Below, piece after piece: positions 50,085-59,343 of a DNA stretch of 64,000 nt. A program made the translations under genes and the position numbers. The notes beneath the pieces are model-generated. The model made no database searches. It had not been told where the DNA came from and saw nothing but the letters and a program-made list of their open reading frames with translations. The DNA is from Candidatus Thiodiazotropha endolucinida (GTDB lineage: Bacteria; Pseudomonadota; Gammaproteobacteria; Chromatiales; Chromatiaceae), in assembly GCF_001715975.1 (NCBI RefSeq), contig NZ_MARB01000002.1, forward strand, positions 186,001 to 250,000, in the 5' to 3' direction. The stretch's first letter is position 1; every line of letters starts with the position of its first letter.

Positions 50085-51479
50085 TCAGGATGCAAGACGT
50101 TCTCTGGCGCGGGCAATCGCACGGCGTACCTGATTGGGGGCGGTACCGCCGATATGGTCTCGCGCGGCGAGTGAACCTTCGAGGGTGAGGATATCGAATA
50201 CATCCGCCTCGATCTCACTTGAGAAACGCTGCAGCTCCTGCAGTTTCATCTGCGAGAGATCGCGCCCTTCGGCAACACCGAATGCAACCGCCCTGCCTAC
50301 CACCTCATGGGCGTCGCGAAAGGGGATACCCTTGCGCACCAGATAGTCGGCCAGGTCGGTGGCGGTGGCGAATCCCTGCATGGTCGCCTGTCGCATGGCC
50401 TCCTTGCGGCAGTTGATGGCGGGGACCATATCGGCAAAAACCTTCAATGATCCCTTCACATTGTCCACGCTGTCGAACAAGGGTTCCTTGTCTTCCTGAT
50501 TGTCCTTGTTATAGGCCAGGGGCTGGCTCTTCATCAGGGTCAGCAATGCGATCAGATGACCGAAAATGCGGCCGCTCTTGCCCCGAATCAGCTCAGGGAC
50601 ATCCGGATTCTTCTTCTGCGGCATGATCGACGAGCCGGTGCAGAAACTGTCGGAGAGTTCGATAAAACCAAATTGTGCGGAGGACCAGATGATCAGCTCC
50701 TCGGAGAATCTCGACAGATGCATCATCAATATACTCGCTGCGGCGCTGAATTCGATGGCGAAATCCCGGTCCGAGACGGCGTCCAGAGAGTTTTCCGCCG
50801 GTCTCGAGAAGCCCAGCAGTTCGGCGGTCATGTGGCGGTCGATCGGGTAGGTGGTACCGGCCAGCGCGGCGGCACCCAGAGGCATCACATTGAGCCGCCT
50901 GTTACAGTCGGCCAGGCGCTCCCGGTCGCGCTCCAGCATCTCGAACCAGGCCATCATATGGTGACCGAAGGATAACGGTTGCGCCGTTTGCAGGTGGGTA
51001 AAGCCTGGTAATATGGTATCAGCCTCCAGTTCGGCCTTATCCAGCAAGGCGGTTTGCAAACGGAGAATGGCGTCTCTGATCTGTTCGATTTCGTCTCGCA
51101 GCCAGAGTCGGATATCGGTGGCAACCTGATCATTGCGAGAGCGGCCGGTGTGAAGTTTTTTACCGGCATCGCCGATAGCCTCTGTGAGGGCGGATTCGAC
51201 ATTCATATGTACATCTTCCAGGGAGACGGACCAGGTGAAATCTCCTTGTTCAATGCGTTTGCGGATCTGCTTCAGGCCGTGCACGATGGCATCGCGTTCG
51301 CTATCGCTCAGAATGCCCTGACGGGCCAGCATGGTGGCGTGGGCGATGGAGCCTTGAATGTCATATTGGTAGAGTCGCCGGTCAAAGCCGACAGATGCGG
51401 TGAATGCCTCGACAAAGGCATCGGTCGGTTCATTGAAGCGGCCTGACCAGGGTTTCGTAGGCGCGTGACTGTCGCTCAT
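50085..51479 (-). CDS. argH: Argininosuccinate lyase
   Basis: The 464-residue enzyme cleaves argininosuccinate to arginine and fumarate, the last step of arginine synthesis. The fumarase-superfamily signature [20 protein letters not shown] is intact, and [18 protein letters not shown] marks the N-terminal active-site segment. Length is normal. It is divergent from the algZ-like gene, the arrangement conserved in pseudomonads and relatives. Confidence 0.97.
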   Translation of the reverse strand: MSDSHAPTKPWSGRFNEPTDAFVEAFTASVGFDRRLYQYDIQGSIAHATMLARQGILSDSERDAIVHGLKQIRKRIEQGDFTWSVSLEDVHMNVESALTEAIGDAGKKLHTGRSRNDQVATDIRLWLRDEIEQIRDAILRLQTALLDKAELEADTILPGFTHLQTAQPLSFGHHMMAWFEMLERDRERLADCNRRLNVMPLGAAALAGTTYPIDRHMTAELLGFSRPAENSLDAVSDRDFAIEFSAAASILMMHLSRFSEELIIWSSAQFGFIELSDSFCTGSSIMPQKKNPDVPELIRGKSGRIFGHLIALLTLMKSQPLAYNKDNQEDKEPLFDSVDNVKGSLKVFADMVPAINCRKEAMRQATMQGFATATDLADYLVRKGIPFRDAHEVVGRAVAFGVAEGRDLSQMKLQELQRFSSEIEADVFDILTLEGSLAARDHIGGTAPNQVRRAIARARERLAS

Positions 51480-51532
51480 GTAGGATTGTCCTGAATTTGT
51501 AAGCAGGCCGGATTATAGCAGGCAGAGGATGA

Positions 51533-52612
51533 ATGCAGCAGAGTGAGACACAACCTGATAGGAAACGACCATCAGATTCTGATGGCAGGGTGATCTTTAT
51601 CCCCAATCTGTGTGCCATGCGGGCCGTGTTCGCTGTGGTCGTGATCGGTGAACTGCTTGCCATCCTGTTGTCCCTGGCAGTGACCGAGCGATTGAGTGGC
51701 TTTTTTTCGGTCCTGAGTCTGATTTCGTTACTGGTGCAGTGGGTCGGGCTGAGCACGGCGGTACTGATCTGTCTGCTGCGTCCGCATCTCAACAGACTGG
51801 GGAATTGGTGGGCAGGCATGAGTGTGTTCCTCATCCTGCTTGGAATGGCGTGGCTTGTGTCTCACCTGATTGTCTGGATGAACAGCAGCATGCAGCTGGC
51901 GATGTTGCCCCATAATCACGCCGACTTGATTTGGCGTACCCTGGGTATCAGTGCCATCGTAGGTGTTTTGGTACTCCACTACCTCTATCTGCAATATCTG
52001 TGGCGGCGACAGGAGGAGGCTGAGAACAGCGCCCGGTTGCAGGCCCTCTACTCCCGCATTCGCCCCCACTTCCTCTTCAACAGCATGAACACCATTGCCA
52101 GCCTCACCCGGAGTGACCCTGCGATGGCCGAGGAGGTGGTGGAGGATCTTGCCGATCTGTTCAGGGTTTCTCTCGGTGATGCCAGCCAGCTCTCCAGTCT
52201 GGGTAAAGAGCTGGATCTGGCCCGCCAGTATCTCAGTATCGAACACTATCGTTTGGGCGAACGGTTGAAGCTGGTGTGGGATCTCAATGACCTGCCGGAA
52301 CAGGCCAAGATCCCGCCGATGATCATACAGCCGTTGCTGGAGAATGCGGTTTACCACGGTATCGAGCCTGCCGCAAAGGGCGGCACGATCACCATTACGG
52401 GCCGTTACCGGCGCAATCGGATAAATTTGAGTATCCGCAATACCCTGCCGGAAGCCGATGAGCGGAGTCATCGTGAAGGTAATCGATTGGCAATGGAGAA
52501 TATCCGCGCACGCCTTGCGGGTGTATACGACTTGGAAGCGAGCTTGACCGAATCGAATATCGATGGAGAGCATCAGGTCAGACTGGCGATTCCGCATCCC
52601 TGGTGGGAGTGA
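51533..52612 (+). CDS. algZ: Sensor histidine kinase, AlgZ/FimS-like (LytS-type)
   Basis: The 359-residue inner-membrane kinase has four membrane segments (about 28-50, 57-81, 93-115, 138-156) and a His_kinase domain with the phosphoacceptor His179 in YSRIRPHFLFNSMNTI. The ATPase region has MIIQPLLENAVYHGIEPA and ends ENIRARLAGVYDLEA. Gene order argH < > algZ-algR-...-hemCD matches the AlgZ/FimS locus. In that family it controls twitching, biofilm and exopolysaccharide; here that role is inferred. Confidence 0.87.
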   Translation: MQQSETQPDRKRPSDSDGRVIFIPNLCAMRAVFAVVVIGELLAILLSLAVTERLSGFFSVLSLISLLVQWVGLSTAVLICLLRPHLNRLGNWWAGMSVFLILLGMAWLVSHLIVWMNSSMQLAMLPHNHADLIWRTLGISAIVGVLVLHYLYLQYLWRRQEEAENSARLQALYSRIRPHFLFNSMNTIASLTRSDPAMAEEVVEDLADLFRVSLGDASQLSSLGKELDLARQYLSIEHYRLGERLKLVWDLNDLPEQAKIPPMIIQPLLENAVYHGIEPAAKGGTITITGRYRRNRINLSIRNTLPEADERSHREGNRLAMENIRARLAGVYDLEASLTESNIDGEHQVRLAIPHPWWE

Positions 52613-52616
52613 CAGA

Positions 52617-52643
52617 GGCTATTGGATGAGTGTGAACAGGCCC
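52617..52643. repeat. Dispersed repeat, copy C
   Basis: The centre CTATTGGATGAGTGTGAACA followed by GGCCC matches the core of repeats at 2383 and 13008 with one change; the left arm is degenerate. It lies between the algZ-like and algR-like genes, immediately before an ATG at 52645. Confidence 0.65.
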
Positions 52644-52659
52644 TATGGAGGATGGAGCT

Positions 52660-53391
52660 TTGAAGATATTGGTAGTGGATGACGAGACCCTGGCAAGACA
52701 GCGCCTGGCGGCATTGATCGAAGAGCTTGGCAGCCCCTATCAGATGGTGGGTGAGGCGGCCAACGGGGAAGAGGCATTACAGCAGTTCAAGGAGCAAGGC
52801 GCTGACCTGGTATTGATGGATATACGCATGCCGGGGATGGATGGATTGGAGGCCGCGCGGCGGCTGGCTGAAAGCGATCGGCCACCGGCAGTTATCTTCA
52901 CCACGGCTTATGAGGAACACGCACTGCAGGCCTTTGAGTCATCCGCACAGGACTATTTGTTGAAACCGGTACGCCGTGAACGGCTGTTGACCGCACTGCA
53001 ACGCAGCCAGCGTGTTACCCGAAGCCAGCTCACTTCCACAAACGTCGAGCAACGGCAGGCCCCGAAACTGCACGCCAGTTATCGGGGCGGATTGAGGACG
53101 GTGCCTTTGGATCAGGTGATCTATCTGCGTGCAGACTCGAAATATGTCATGGCCCGGCACGAGGAGGGTGAGCTGTTGCTCGAGGAGAGCCTGAAAGGAT
53201 TGCAGGAGCGCTATGGCGACTGGTTGTTGCGCATCCACCGTAATGCCTTGGTGGTGAGACGCCATCTGGTGGGACTTGAAAAGGGAAGCGACGGTATTCC
53301 GCGAGTGATCCTGCGCGGTTGTGACGAGACACTGGAAGTCAGTCGGCGACATCTGCCTGAAGTGAGGCGTGTATTGCGGGGGGAGGGGTGA
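52660..53391 (+). CDS. algR: LytTR response regulator, AlgR-like
   Basis: The 243-residue regulator has a receiver domain with phosphoacceptor Asp54 (LVLMDIRMPGMDG) and a C-terminal LytTR DNA-binding domain (RGGLRTVPLDQVIYLRA, LLRIHRNALVVRRHLVG). A longer frame begins with ATG at 52645, but the TTG at 52660 gives the standard KILVVDDET start and has GGAGG 8 bases upstream; the ATG itself abuts a dispersed repeat. Its stop overlaps the next gene (GTGA). Partner of the AlgZ-like kinase. Confidence 0.88.
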   Translation: MKILVVDDETLARQRLAALIEELGSPYQMVGEAANGEEALQQFKEQGADLVLMDIRMPGMDGLEAARRLAESDRPPAVIFTTAYEEHALQAFESSAQDYLLKPVRRERLLTALQRSQRVTRSQLTSTNVEQRQAPKLHASYRGGLRTVPLDQVIYLRADSKYVMARHEEGELLLEESLKGLQERYGDWLLRIHRNALVVRRHLVGLEKGSDGIPRVILRGCDETLEVSRRHLPEVRRVLRGEG

Positions 53392-54053
53392 CCGGGGCTC
53401 GTATCCTGCGCGACATAATGAGATCAGGCAAGCTGTGGAAGTGGCACCTATTACTATTGGTCTGGGTTTTGTTGCAGCAGTATCCAACGGGTAGCCTGGC
53501 CAGCGAGGGTGCAGACGGACAAACAGAGCGGCCGCAAGCCTTCCCATTGATTGTGCAGTCCTGTTTCCCATGTCACGGTCCGCAAGGCCAGAGCCGCTCC
53601 CCGGCGATACCTTCCCTGGCTGGCCTGCCGAGAGATTATCTGCTCAAGGTGTTGCGATCCTTCAGTCATGGCGGCCGTTTCGGCACGGTGATGGGACGCC
53701 TGGTCCAGGGCTATGACGAAGGTGACTTCATAGTTATGGCCGACTACTTCAGTCAGCAGTCCTTTACCATTCCCAGGCAGACCACGGACTGGCGCCTTGT
53801 CGATCGCGGGCGCGTATTGCATCGTCGCTATTGTCGAGATTGTCATGGCGACCCCGAGACGCCGTCTGAAGCGGGTGTGCCACATTTGCATGGAGGCTGG
53901 ATGGACTATCTGCGCTGGACCTTATGGGACTATCTGGTGGGGGTCAATCAGGGGGATGATGAGATGGCGGATCAGTTATCCCTGCTTATGCGCAGACACG
54001 GCACCAAGGGTGTTGAAGCATTGCTGCATTACTATGCGAACGGGGAGCCATGA
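53388..54053 (+). CDS. Periplasmic diheme cytochrome c
   Basis: The 221-residue protein has a hydrophobic N-terminal segment (HLLLLVWVLLQQYPTGSLAS) as signal peptide and two haem-binding CxxCH motifs (SCFPCHG and YCRDCHG), about 95 residues apart, as in c4-type and sulfide dehydrogenase-type cytochromes. It begins with GTG overlapping the algR-like stop; ATG at 53418 is an alternative that keeps the signal peptide. A cytochrome between algR and hemC is an unusual addition to this conserved locus. Confidence 0.85.
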   Translation: MTGARILRDIMRSGKLWKWHLLLLVWVLLQQYPTGSLASEGADGQTERPQAFPLIVQSCFPCHGPQGQSRSPAIPSLAGLPRDYLLKVLRSFSHGGRFGTVMGRLVQGYDEGDFIVMADYFSQQSFTIPRQTTDWRLVDRGRVLHRRYCRDCHGDPETPSEAGVPHLHGGWMDYLRWTLWDYLVGVNQGDDEMADQLSLLMRRHGTKGVEALLHYYANGEP

Positions 54054-54122
54054 TTGCCAGCGGCCAGCTGATGGTTGATTGCGTGGATCTCTTGCAGGCT
54101 TTAGCATAGGCAGCCGACTAGT

Positions 54123-54135
54123 GAGAATGATAATC
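54123..54135. promoter_or_regulatory. Possible Fur-box-like sequence before hemC
   Basis: GAGAATGATAATC resembles the first two NATWAT units of a Fur box, about 50 bases before the hemC start. Haem synthesis genes are often iron-linked. The match is partial, so this is only a candidate. Confidence 0.3.
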
Positions 54136-54186
54136 AGCCGACAGGCGCTCCGTTGTACCCGCTCTGAATTTTGAGGCCCCCCATCC

Positions 54187-55116
54187 ATGTCCCAGACGAT
54201 AACCATCGCCACCCGTAAATCACCTTTGGCCATGTGGCAGGCCGAACATGTCGCCGCTGAATTGAAAAGGGTCCACCCGGATATTCGGGTAGAGCTGATG
54301 GGAATGACCACCCAGGGTGACAAGATCCTTGATACCCCACTGGCCAAGATCGGGGGCAAAGGATTATTCATCAAGGAGCTGGAGCAGGGTCTGATCAGTG
54401 GCGAGGCGGATATCGCGGTGCATTCGATGAAGGATGTGCCGGTAGAGCTGCCATCGGGGTTGCATCTGCCGGTGATCATGCAGCGGGAAGATCCACGGGA
54501 TGCCTTTGTTTCCAATCGCTATCAAAGCATCGACCAATTGCCACAGAGGGCTTGTGTCGGTACCTCCAGTCTGCGGCGTCAATGCCAGCTGGCTGAAGTA
54601 AGACCTGATCTGGTGATCAAATCCCTGCGCGGCAATGTGAACACCCGTCTGCGTAAACTTGATGATGGAGAATATGATGCCATCATTCTGGCTGCCGCCG
54701 GTTTGAAACGACTGGGTTTCGAGGATCGAATAACCGCCCTGATCGGTCCCGAACAGAGTCTGCCCGCCATCGGACAGGGTGCGGTGGGTATCGAATGCCG
54801 GGTGGACGATCCGCGGGTGAATGACCTGATCACACCACTGCACCATGTGGAAACCGCCTATTGCGTGGGGGCCGAGCGGGCCATGAATCAGCGTCTGAAC
54901 GGGGGTTGCCAGGTTCCCATCGCCGGTTATGCCATGCTGGAATCGGGTAATCTCTGGTTGCGGGGCCTGGTGGGTGAGCCTGATGGCAGCCGCATCATCC
55001 GCGGCGAGGTCGAGGGTAAAACCCAGGAGGCCCGTGCAATGGGCGAAGGGTTGGCGGATCGGCTGCTGGAGTGGGGGGCTGATGAGATTCTGAAGGCCCT
55101 CTATGATACCCACTGA
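54187..55116 (+). CDS. hemC: Hydroxymethylbilane synthase (porphobilinogen deaminase)
   Basis: The 309-residue enzyme joins four porphobilinogens into hydroxymethylbilane in tetrapyrrole synthesis. The dipyrromethane-carrying cysteine is in [13 protein letters not shown] near residue 241, and [17 protein letters not shown] and HSMKDVP are intact. Length is normal. It opens the hemC-hemD-hemX-hemY series. Confidence 0.97.
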   Translation: MSQTITIATRKSPLAMWQAEHVAAELKRVHPDIRVELMGMTTQGDKILDTPLAKIGGKGLFIKELEQGLISGEADIAVHSMKDVPVELPSGLHLPVIMQREDPRDAFVSNRYQSIDQLPQRACVGTSSLRRQCQLAEVRPDLVIKSLRGNVNTRLRKLDDGEYDAIILAAAGLKRLGFEDRITALIGPEQSLPAIGQGAVGIECRVDDPRVNDLITPLHHVETAYCVGAERAMNQRLNGGCQVPIAGYAMLESGNLWLRGLVGEPDGSRIIRGEVEGKTQEARAMGEGLADRLLEWGADEILKALYDTH

Positions 55117-55154
55117 AGGTTGGCGGCGATGTCCCTTTTCCCGATTGGAGAAGC

Positions 55155-55916
55155 ATGTCGGATCTTGACTTGAAAGGCAGAGGTATCCTGGTTACGCGGG
55201 CTGCTCATCAGGCGGATGACCTGGTAGAGCGGATTCAGACCAGCCAGGGGAGGGCGATTCGCTTTCCGGCACTGGAAATCCTTGCCTGCGAACAACCCGG
55301 TCCGGTGCGTGACCTGTTGCAGCGGAGCTGGGACATGATCATCTTTGTCAGTCCCAATGCCGTCTTCCATGCCTTGAAATTGTTAGCGGGCAATCGGCTT
55401 CAGGCTACCCTGGGGGCGGTCGGAGAGGCGACAGCGGCAGCATTGCGTCAGTCCGGGTATAGTATCGATCTGTTGCCCGCGGATCGATATGACAGCGAGG
55501 GACTGCTGATGCTGGCCCCGTTGCAGGAGATGACCGGTCAAAAGGTGCTGGTCGTTCGTGGCGAAGGGGGTCGGGCTCTATTGGGCGAGGGCCTTCAGGC
55601 GAGAGGTGCTGAAGTAGGTTATGCTGAAGTCTATCGGCGCGTCAGACCGGCAGTCGACCCTTACCCGCTATTGGCGCAATGGCAGGAGCAGGTCGATCTG
55701 GTGACTGTCACCAGTATCGAAGTCATGGAAAATCTGATCGCGCTGGTGGGAGATTCAGGCTGGCCCCTGTTACAGCATACGCCACTCCTGGTGATCAGCG
55801 AGCGAATGCTCAGGCATGCTGAAAGCAGGGGATTTCAGACCGTCCTGCTCGCCGCTGGCGCGAACGATGATGCCATCATGTCGGCGATTCAGAATTGGGT
55901 GGAACGTACTTCCTGA
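55155..55916 (+). CDS. hemD: Uroporphyrinogen-III synthase
   Basis: The 253-residue enzyme closes and inverts ring D of hydroxymethylbilane to give uroporphyrinogen III. Sequence is variable in this family, but ILVTRAAHQADDLVERI at the start, the IIFVSPNAVFHAL segment and TVTSIEVMENLIAL in the second half fit, as does its place 38 bases after hemC. Confidence 0.93.
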   Translation: MSDLDLKGRGILVTRAAHQADDLVERIQTSQGRAIRFPALEILACEQPGPVRDLLQRSWDMIIFVSPNAVFHALKLLAGNRLQATLGAVGEATAAALRQSGYSIDLLPADRYDSEGLLMLAPLQEMTGQKVLVVRGEGGRALLGEGLQARGAEVGYAEVYRRVRPAVDPYPLLAQWQEQVDLVTVTSIEVMENLIALVGDSGWPLLQHTPLLVISERMLRHAESRGFQTVLLAAGANDDAIMSAIQNWVERTS

Positions 55917-55995
55917 ATGAGTCTGTACGATCAGGCCGAAAGGGTAGGACTGGCGTTGCGGGATAGCTGATACGGGAGTTGAGAGCGAACTGGAT

Positions 55996-57165
55996 ATGAG
56001 TGAAAAAATCGATGAATCTGGCAGCAGCCGGGCAGAAACTGAGGCGGAATTCACGGATACCATCGAGGGTGAGGTGGAGCGAATCGATGAATCCGCAGGC
56101 AGATCCGGTTCCACCCGTCTACCTATCCTACTGGCGGTTGTAGCGCTGTTGACGGTGGCAGTGGGCCTGCTGCTTGGCTACCGCTATTGGCTTGACATGA
56201 AACAGACCCTGGTCTCACTCAATGATGATCTGGTAAAGGCCAATCAGGAGCAGTCTCAATTTGAGCGGCAACTGGCGCAGACACGACAGCATTTCGAACA
56301 GCAGCAAAAGGCGATTGCGGCACAAAAGAGTGCCCTGGAGAAGCAGGCCGAGACAATCCGGTTGGCAAGGGAGGCATCACAGCAACAGGGCGATCAACTC
56401 TACCGCTCGCTGGCGGAGATTCAAACCCGTATGGGAGGCAGGGAGGGGCAATGGCGGGTCGCAGAGGCCGAATATCTGATGCGTGTCGCCAATCATCGGC
56501 TAACCCTCATGGGCGACCCGGATACGGCCCTGGAGGCGTTGAAATCTGCGGATGAGCGACTGACTGCAAGCGGTGATCCCGGTTGGTCGGGAGTGCGGGA
56601 GAAAATTGCCGCTGAGATCACTCGGTTGACAGCCCTGCCGAAACTGGACAGTGCCGGAATCAGCGCCGAACTGACCGCCCTTGCGAAGCGAGTTGAAACG
56701 CTTCCCCTGCGGGATGCAGGGCTGGTTCAGGGGCCTATCTCGGCTCAGCCGGATTCCTTGCCGGATGTTGCCGACAATGGGGAATTCTCACCGCAAAAAC
56801 TGCTTGACGATTTTTGGCGGGGATTCAAATCGATGATGGTGATACGTCATCATGATCGTCCTGTAAGCGCCATGCTGCCACCCGAGCAGCGCTACTTTCT
56901 GCTGCAGAACCTAAGCCTCAAAATCGAGAATGCGAAAGCGGCGATGATGGGACGAAACCAGGCCCTCTATACCGACAACCTGACCAGTGCGGCAGAGTGG
57001 GTCGATCACTATTTCCAGGCAACGGCACCTGAAGTGGTCGGGTTCAAGTCACAACTGGAGGGATTGGCGGCAAGGGTGATCGCACCTGAACTGCCGGACA
57101 TCTCCGGCTCCTTGCGTGCGCTGCAGAAGAGGCGGCAAACGATGAACCGGGAGGGTCTCCGGTGA
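55996..57165 (+). CDS. hemX: HemX family membrane protein
   Basis: The 389-residue protein belongs to the proteobacterial HemX family: an acidic cytoplasmic N-terminus, one membrane segment (about 37-57, PILLAVVALLTVAVGLLLGY), a long coiled coil rich in Q and E (about 65-140) and a periplasmic globular domain with YLMRVANHRLTLMGDPDTAL. It is not the uroporphyrin methyltransferase. Its role in tetrapyrrole metabolism is uncertain. Overlaps hemY by 4 bases. Confidence 0.9.
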   Translation: MSEKIDESGSSRAETEAEFTDTIEGEVERIDESAGRSGSTRLPILLAVVALLTVAVGLLLGYRYWLDMKQTLVSLNDDLVKANQEQSQFERQLAQTRQHFEQQQKAIAAQKSALEKQAETIRLAREASQQQGDQLYRSLAEIQTRMGGREGQWRVAEAEYLMRVANHRLTLMGDPDTALEALKSADERLTASGDPGWSGVREKIAAEITRLTALPKLDSAGISAELTALAKRVETLPLRDAGLVQGPISAQPDSLPDVADNGEFSPQKLLDDFWRGFKSMMVIRHHDRPVSAMLPPEQRYFLLQNLSLKIENAKAAMMGRNQALYTDNLTSAAEWVDHYFQATAPEVVGFKSQLEGLAARVIAPELPDISGSLRALQKRRQTMNREGLR

Positions 57166-58445
57166 GAACATTGATCGCAGCTTTTCTTGCGCTGTTCGCC
57201 GCAGTAGCGATCACACTGCTGGTTAGGCAGGATAGCGGTTATATCCTGATCGGTTATGGTCATTGGACCATCGAAGGCAGCCTTGCGCTGTTCAGCCTGG
57301 CCATGTTGGCGCTGTTTCTGGTTGCCTATATTGCCATCAGGACGGCTTCACGAATCTGGCAAATGCCGGAGCGTGTGGCCGAGTGGCGGAGAAAACGCCG
57401 AAGCCTCAAGGCCAGACAGGCCCTGACCCGTGGGCTGGTGGAACTTGCTGAAGGGCGCTGGAAGGTTGCGGAGAGGCATCTGACACGTAATGTCGCTCAA
57501 TCCGAAACCCCTTTGCTCAACTATCTGGCGGCAGCCCGCGCCGCTCAGCTGCAGGGCGAACATACCCGGCGGGATGACTATCTCCACCTGGCCCACGAGA
57601 GCATGCCCTCGGCCGACGTGGCGGTGGGGCTCACCCAGGCTGAATTGCAGTTGGCTCATCAGCAGTACGAGCAGGCCCTGGCGACTCTGATGCATGTGCG
57701 ATCACTGTCGCCAAAACACAATTATGTGCTGACCTTACTGAAGAAACTGTATGAGAATCTCGGTGAGTGGAATAAATTGGAAGAGATGCTGCCGGAGTTG
57801 AAACGCCGCAAGGTCATCAACGAATCAGACTACCAGGAGCTGGAGATACGTGTCTATCGCGAACGCCTGAAGCAGGAATCCTCGACCCTTGAAGGCCTGG
57901 TGCAATACTGGTCGCGCATACCCAAGGGCATCAGGCAAATGCAGGAGATATTGTTTGAATATTGCGAATATATGATGGCCCTGGACGCAGGATCCCGGAT
58001 TGAACCGTTGATAGCCGCCTCTTTGCAGCGCGAGTGGAACAGCGAATTGGTCACCCTGTATGGTCTGATCGAACTTGCCAACCCCTCCCACCAGCTGGAG
58101 ATGGCGGAAGGCTGGCTTAAGAGCCGCCAGGAGGACGCTGGACTGCTGCTGACGTTGGCCAGGCTCTCCCTGCAGAACAAATTGTGGGGTAAGGCGCGCA
58201 GCTATCTGGAAGCCAGTATCGGCATTTCAGCGACAGCAGAGTCCTATCAACAGCTCGGTCTGTTGCTGGAGCGTCTGGGTGAAGACGATGGGGCGTTACG
58301 CTGTTTCCGCGCAGGCCTGGCCTTGCAACATGCGGAGCCGCAACGGTCCCTGCCGCCCATAGGTAACAGGCCTGTATTGAGCAATAAATCGGTTGTCGAC
58401 GATGCTGTATACAGTGAGTCTTTGAATACACCTGCAAGATCCTGA
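57162..58445 (+). CDS. hemY: HemY family membrane TPR protein
   Basis: The 427-residue protein matches proteobacterial HemY (not protoporphyrinogen oxidase): two N-terminal membrane segments (about 2-20, 38-60), a basic linker (RRKRRSLKARQALTRGL) and TPR-like repeats to the C-terminus (LAHQQYEQALATLMHVRSL, YQQLGLLLERLGEDDGALRC). It starts ATGA-style inside the hemX stop (GTGA). It is thought to aid late haem synthesis steps by an unknown mechanism. Confidence 0.92.
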   Translation: MRTLIAAFLALFAAVAITLLVRQDSGYILIGYGHWTIEGSLALFSLAMLALFLVAYIAIRTASRIWQMPERVAEWRRKRRSLKARQALTRGLVELAEGRWKVAERHLTRNVAQSETPLLNYLAAARAAQLQGEHTRRDDYLHLAHESMPSADVAVGLTQAELQLAHQQYEQALATLMHVRSLSPKHNYVLTLLKKLYENLGEWNKLEEMLPELKRRKVINESDYQELEIRVYRERLKQESSTLEGLVQYWSRIPKGIRQMQEILFEYCEYMMALDAGSRIEPLIAASLQREWNSELVTLYGLIELANPSHQLEMAEGWLKSRQEDAGLLLTLARLSLQNKLWGKARSYLEASIGISATAESYQQLGLLLERLGEDDGALRCFRAGLALQHAEPQRSLPPIGNRPVLSNKSVVDDAVYSESLNTPARS

Positions 58446-58623
58446 GCTTGCTGGCTGTAGCGGAATTCATCTTTACTATAATGTTAACTAATTGTAATTG
58501 AGCAAAATAGTTGGTTGAACAACCAGGATTTTTCATATATACCCCCATACCTAATAAGGGTTATGCATCGATAACATGTAACCGTTCAAAAGGAGTTGCA
58601 CACCAGATAAACAACTGATCAGC

Positions 58624-59343
58624 GTGAGGGCTTCAAGAGCCGTGTACAATACTTGGGTAAAATTAATTGTCTTTTCCCTATCGATAGTAATGCCCAATGC
58701 CAATGCAGGATGGGATAACGCTGATCTGGAACGTATCGAGGCCATGAGCCTGGATCCGGACCATGCACGGGGCAGGGCCGTGTATGAGACTTGCGCGGTA
58801 TGCCATATGCCGGAAGGCTGGGGAACCCCGAACGGCGCCTATCCGCAAATTGCCGGTCAGCACCGTTCAGTCGTGATCAAGCAACTGGCCGATATTCGCG
58901 CTAAAAATCGCGATAATCCCTCCATGTACCCATTTGCCATACCGGAAGAGATAGGTGGCGCTCAAGCCATTGCGGATGTGGCTCACTATATCGAATCGCT
59001 GAAGATGACAACCGCCACCGGCAAGGGTGACGGCAGTGACCTCGAGCATGGTGAAAAGCTCTACAAACAGTACTGCATAGAATGCCATGGCGACCAAGGT
59101 CAAGGACAATTCGAAAAGGCCTATCCGGCCATCCATGGTCAACACTACAACTATCTTCTGCGCCAGCTGATCTGGATACAGAACGGCAAGCGGCGCAACA
59201 GCAATAAAGAGATGGTTAAAGTCATCGGAACCTTTGACAATCGGGATTTCAAAGCGATATCGGACTATGTATCCAGGATGCTGCCGGTTGCAGAGAGGCG
59301 TTCCGAGCGTACCTGGAAAGATCGCGGGTTGCAGGAGAGATGA
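58624..59343 (+). CDS. Periplasmic diheme cytochrome c (c4-like)
   Basis: The 239-residue protein has a signal peptide (LIVFSLSIVMPNANA) and two CxxCH haem sites (CAVCHMPEGWG and CIECHGDQGQG) with YPQIAGQH and YPAIHGQHYNYL after them, the repeat pattern of c4-type soluble cytochromes. Start is GTG at 58624. It probably carries electrons between membrane complexes and terminal oxidases or reductases. Its stop overlaps the GGDEF gene start (ATGA), which suggests coupled expression of an electron carrier and a c-di-GMP enzyme. Confidence 0.88.
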   Translation: MRASRAVYNTWVKLIVFSLSIVMPNANAGWDNADLERIEAMSLDPDHARGRAVYETCAVCHMPEGWGTPNGAYPQIAGQHRSVVIKQLADIRAKNRDNPSMYPFAIPEEIGGAQAIADVAHYIESLKMTTATGKGDGSDLEHGEKLYKQYCIECHGDQGQGQFEKAYPAIHGQHYNYLLRQLIWIQNGKRRNSNKEMVKVIGTFDNRDFKAISDYVSRMLPVAERRSERTWKDRGLQER

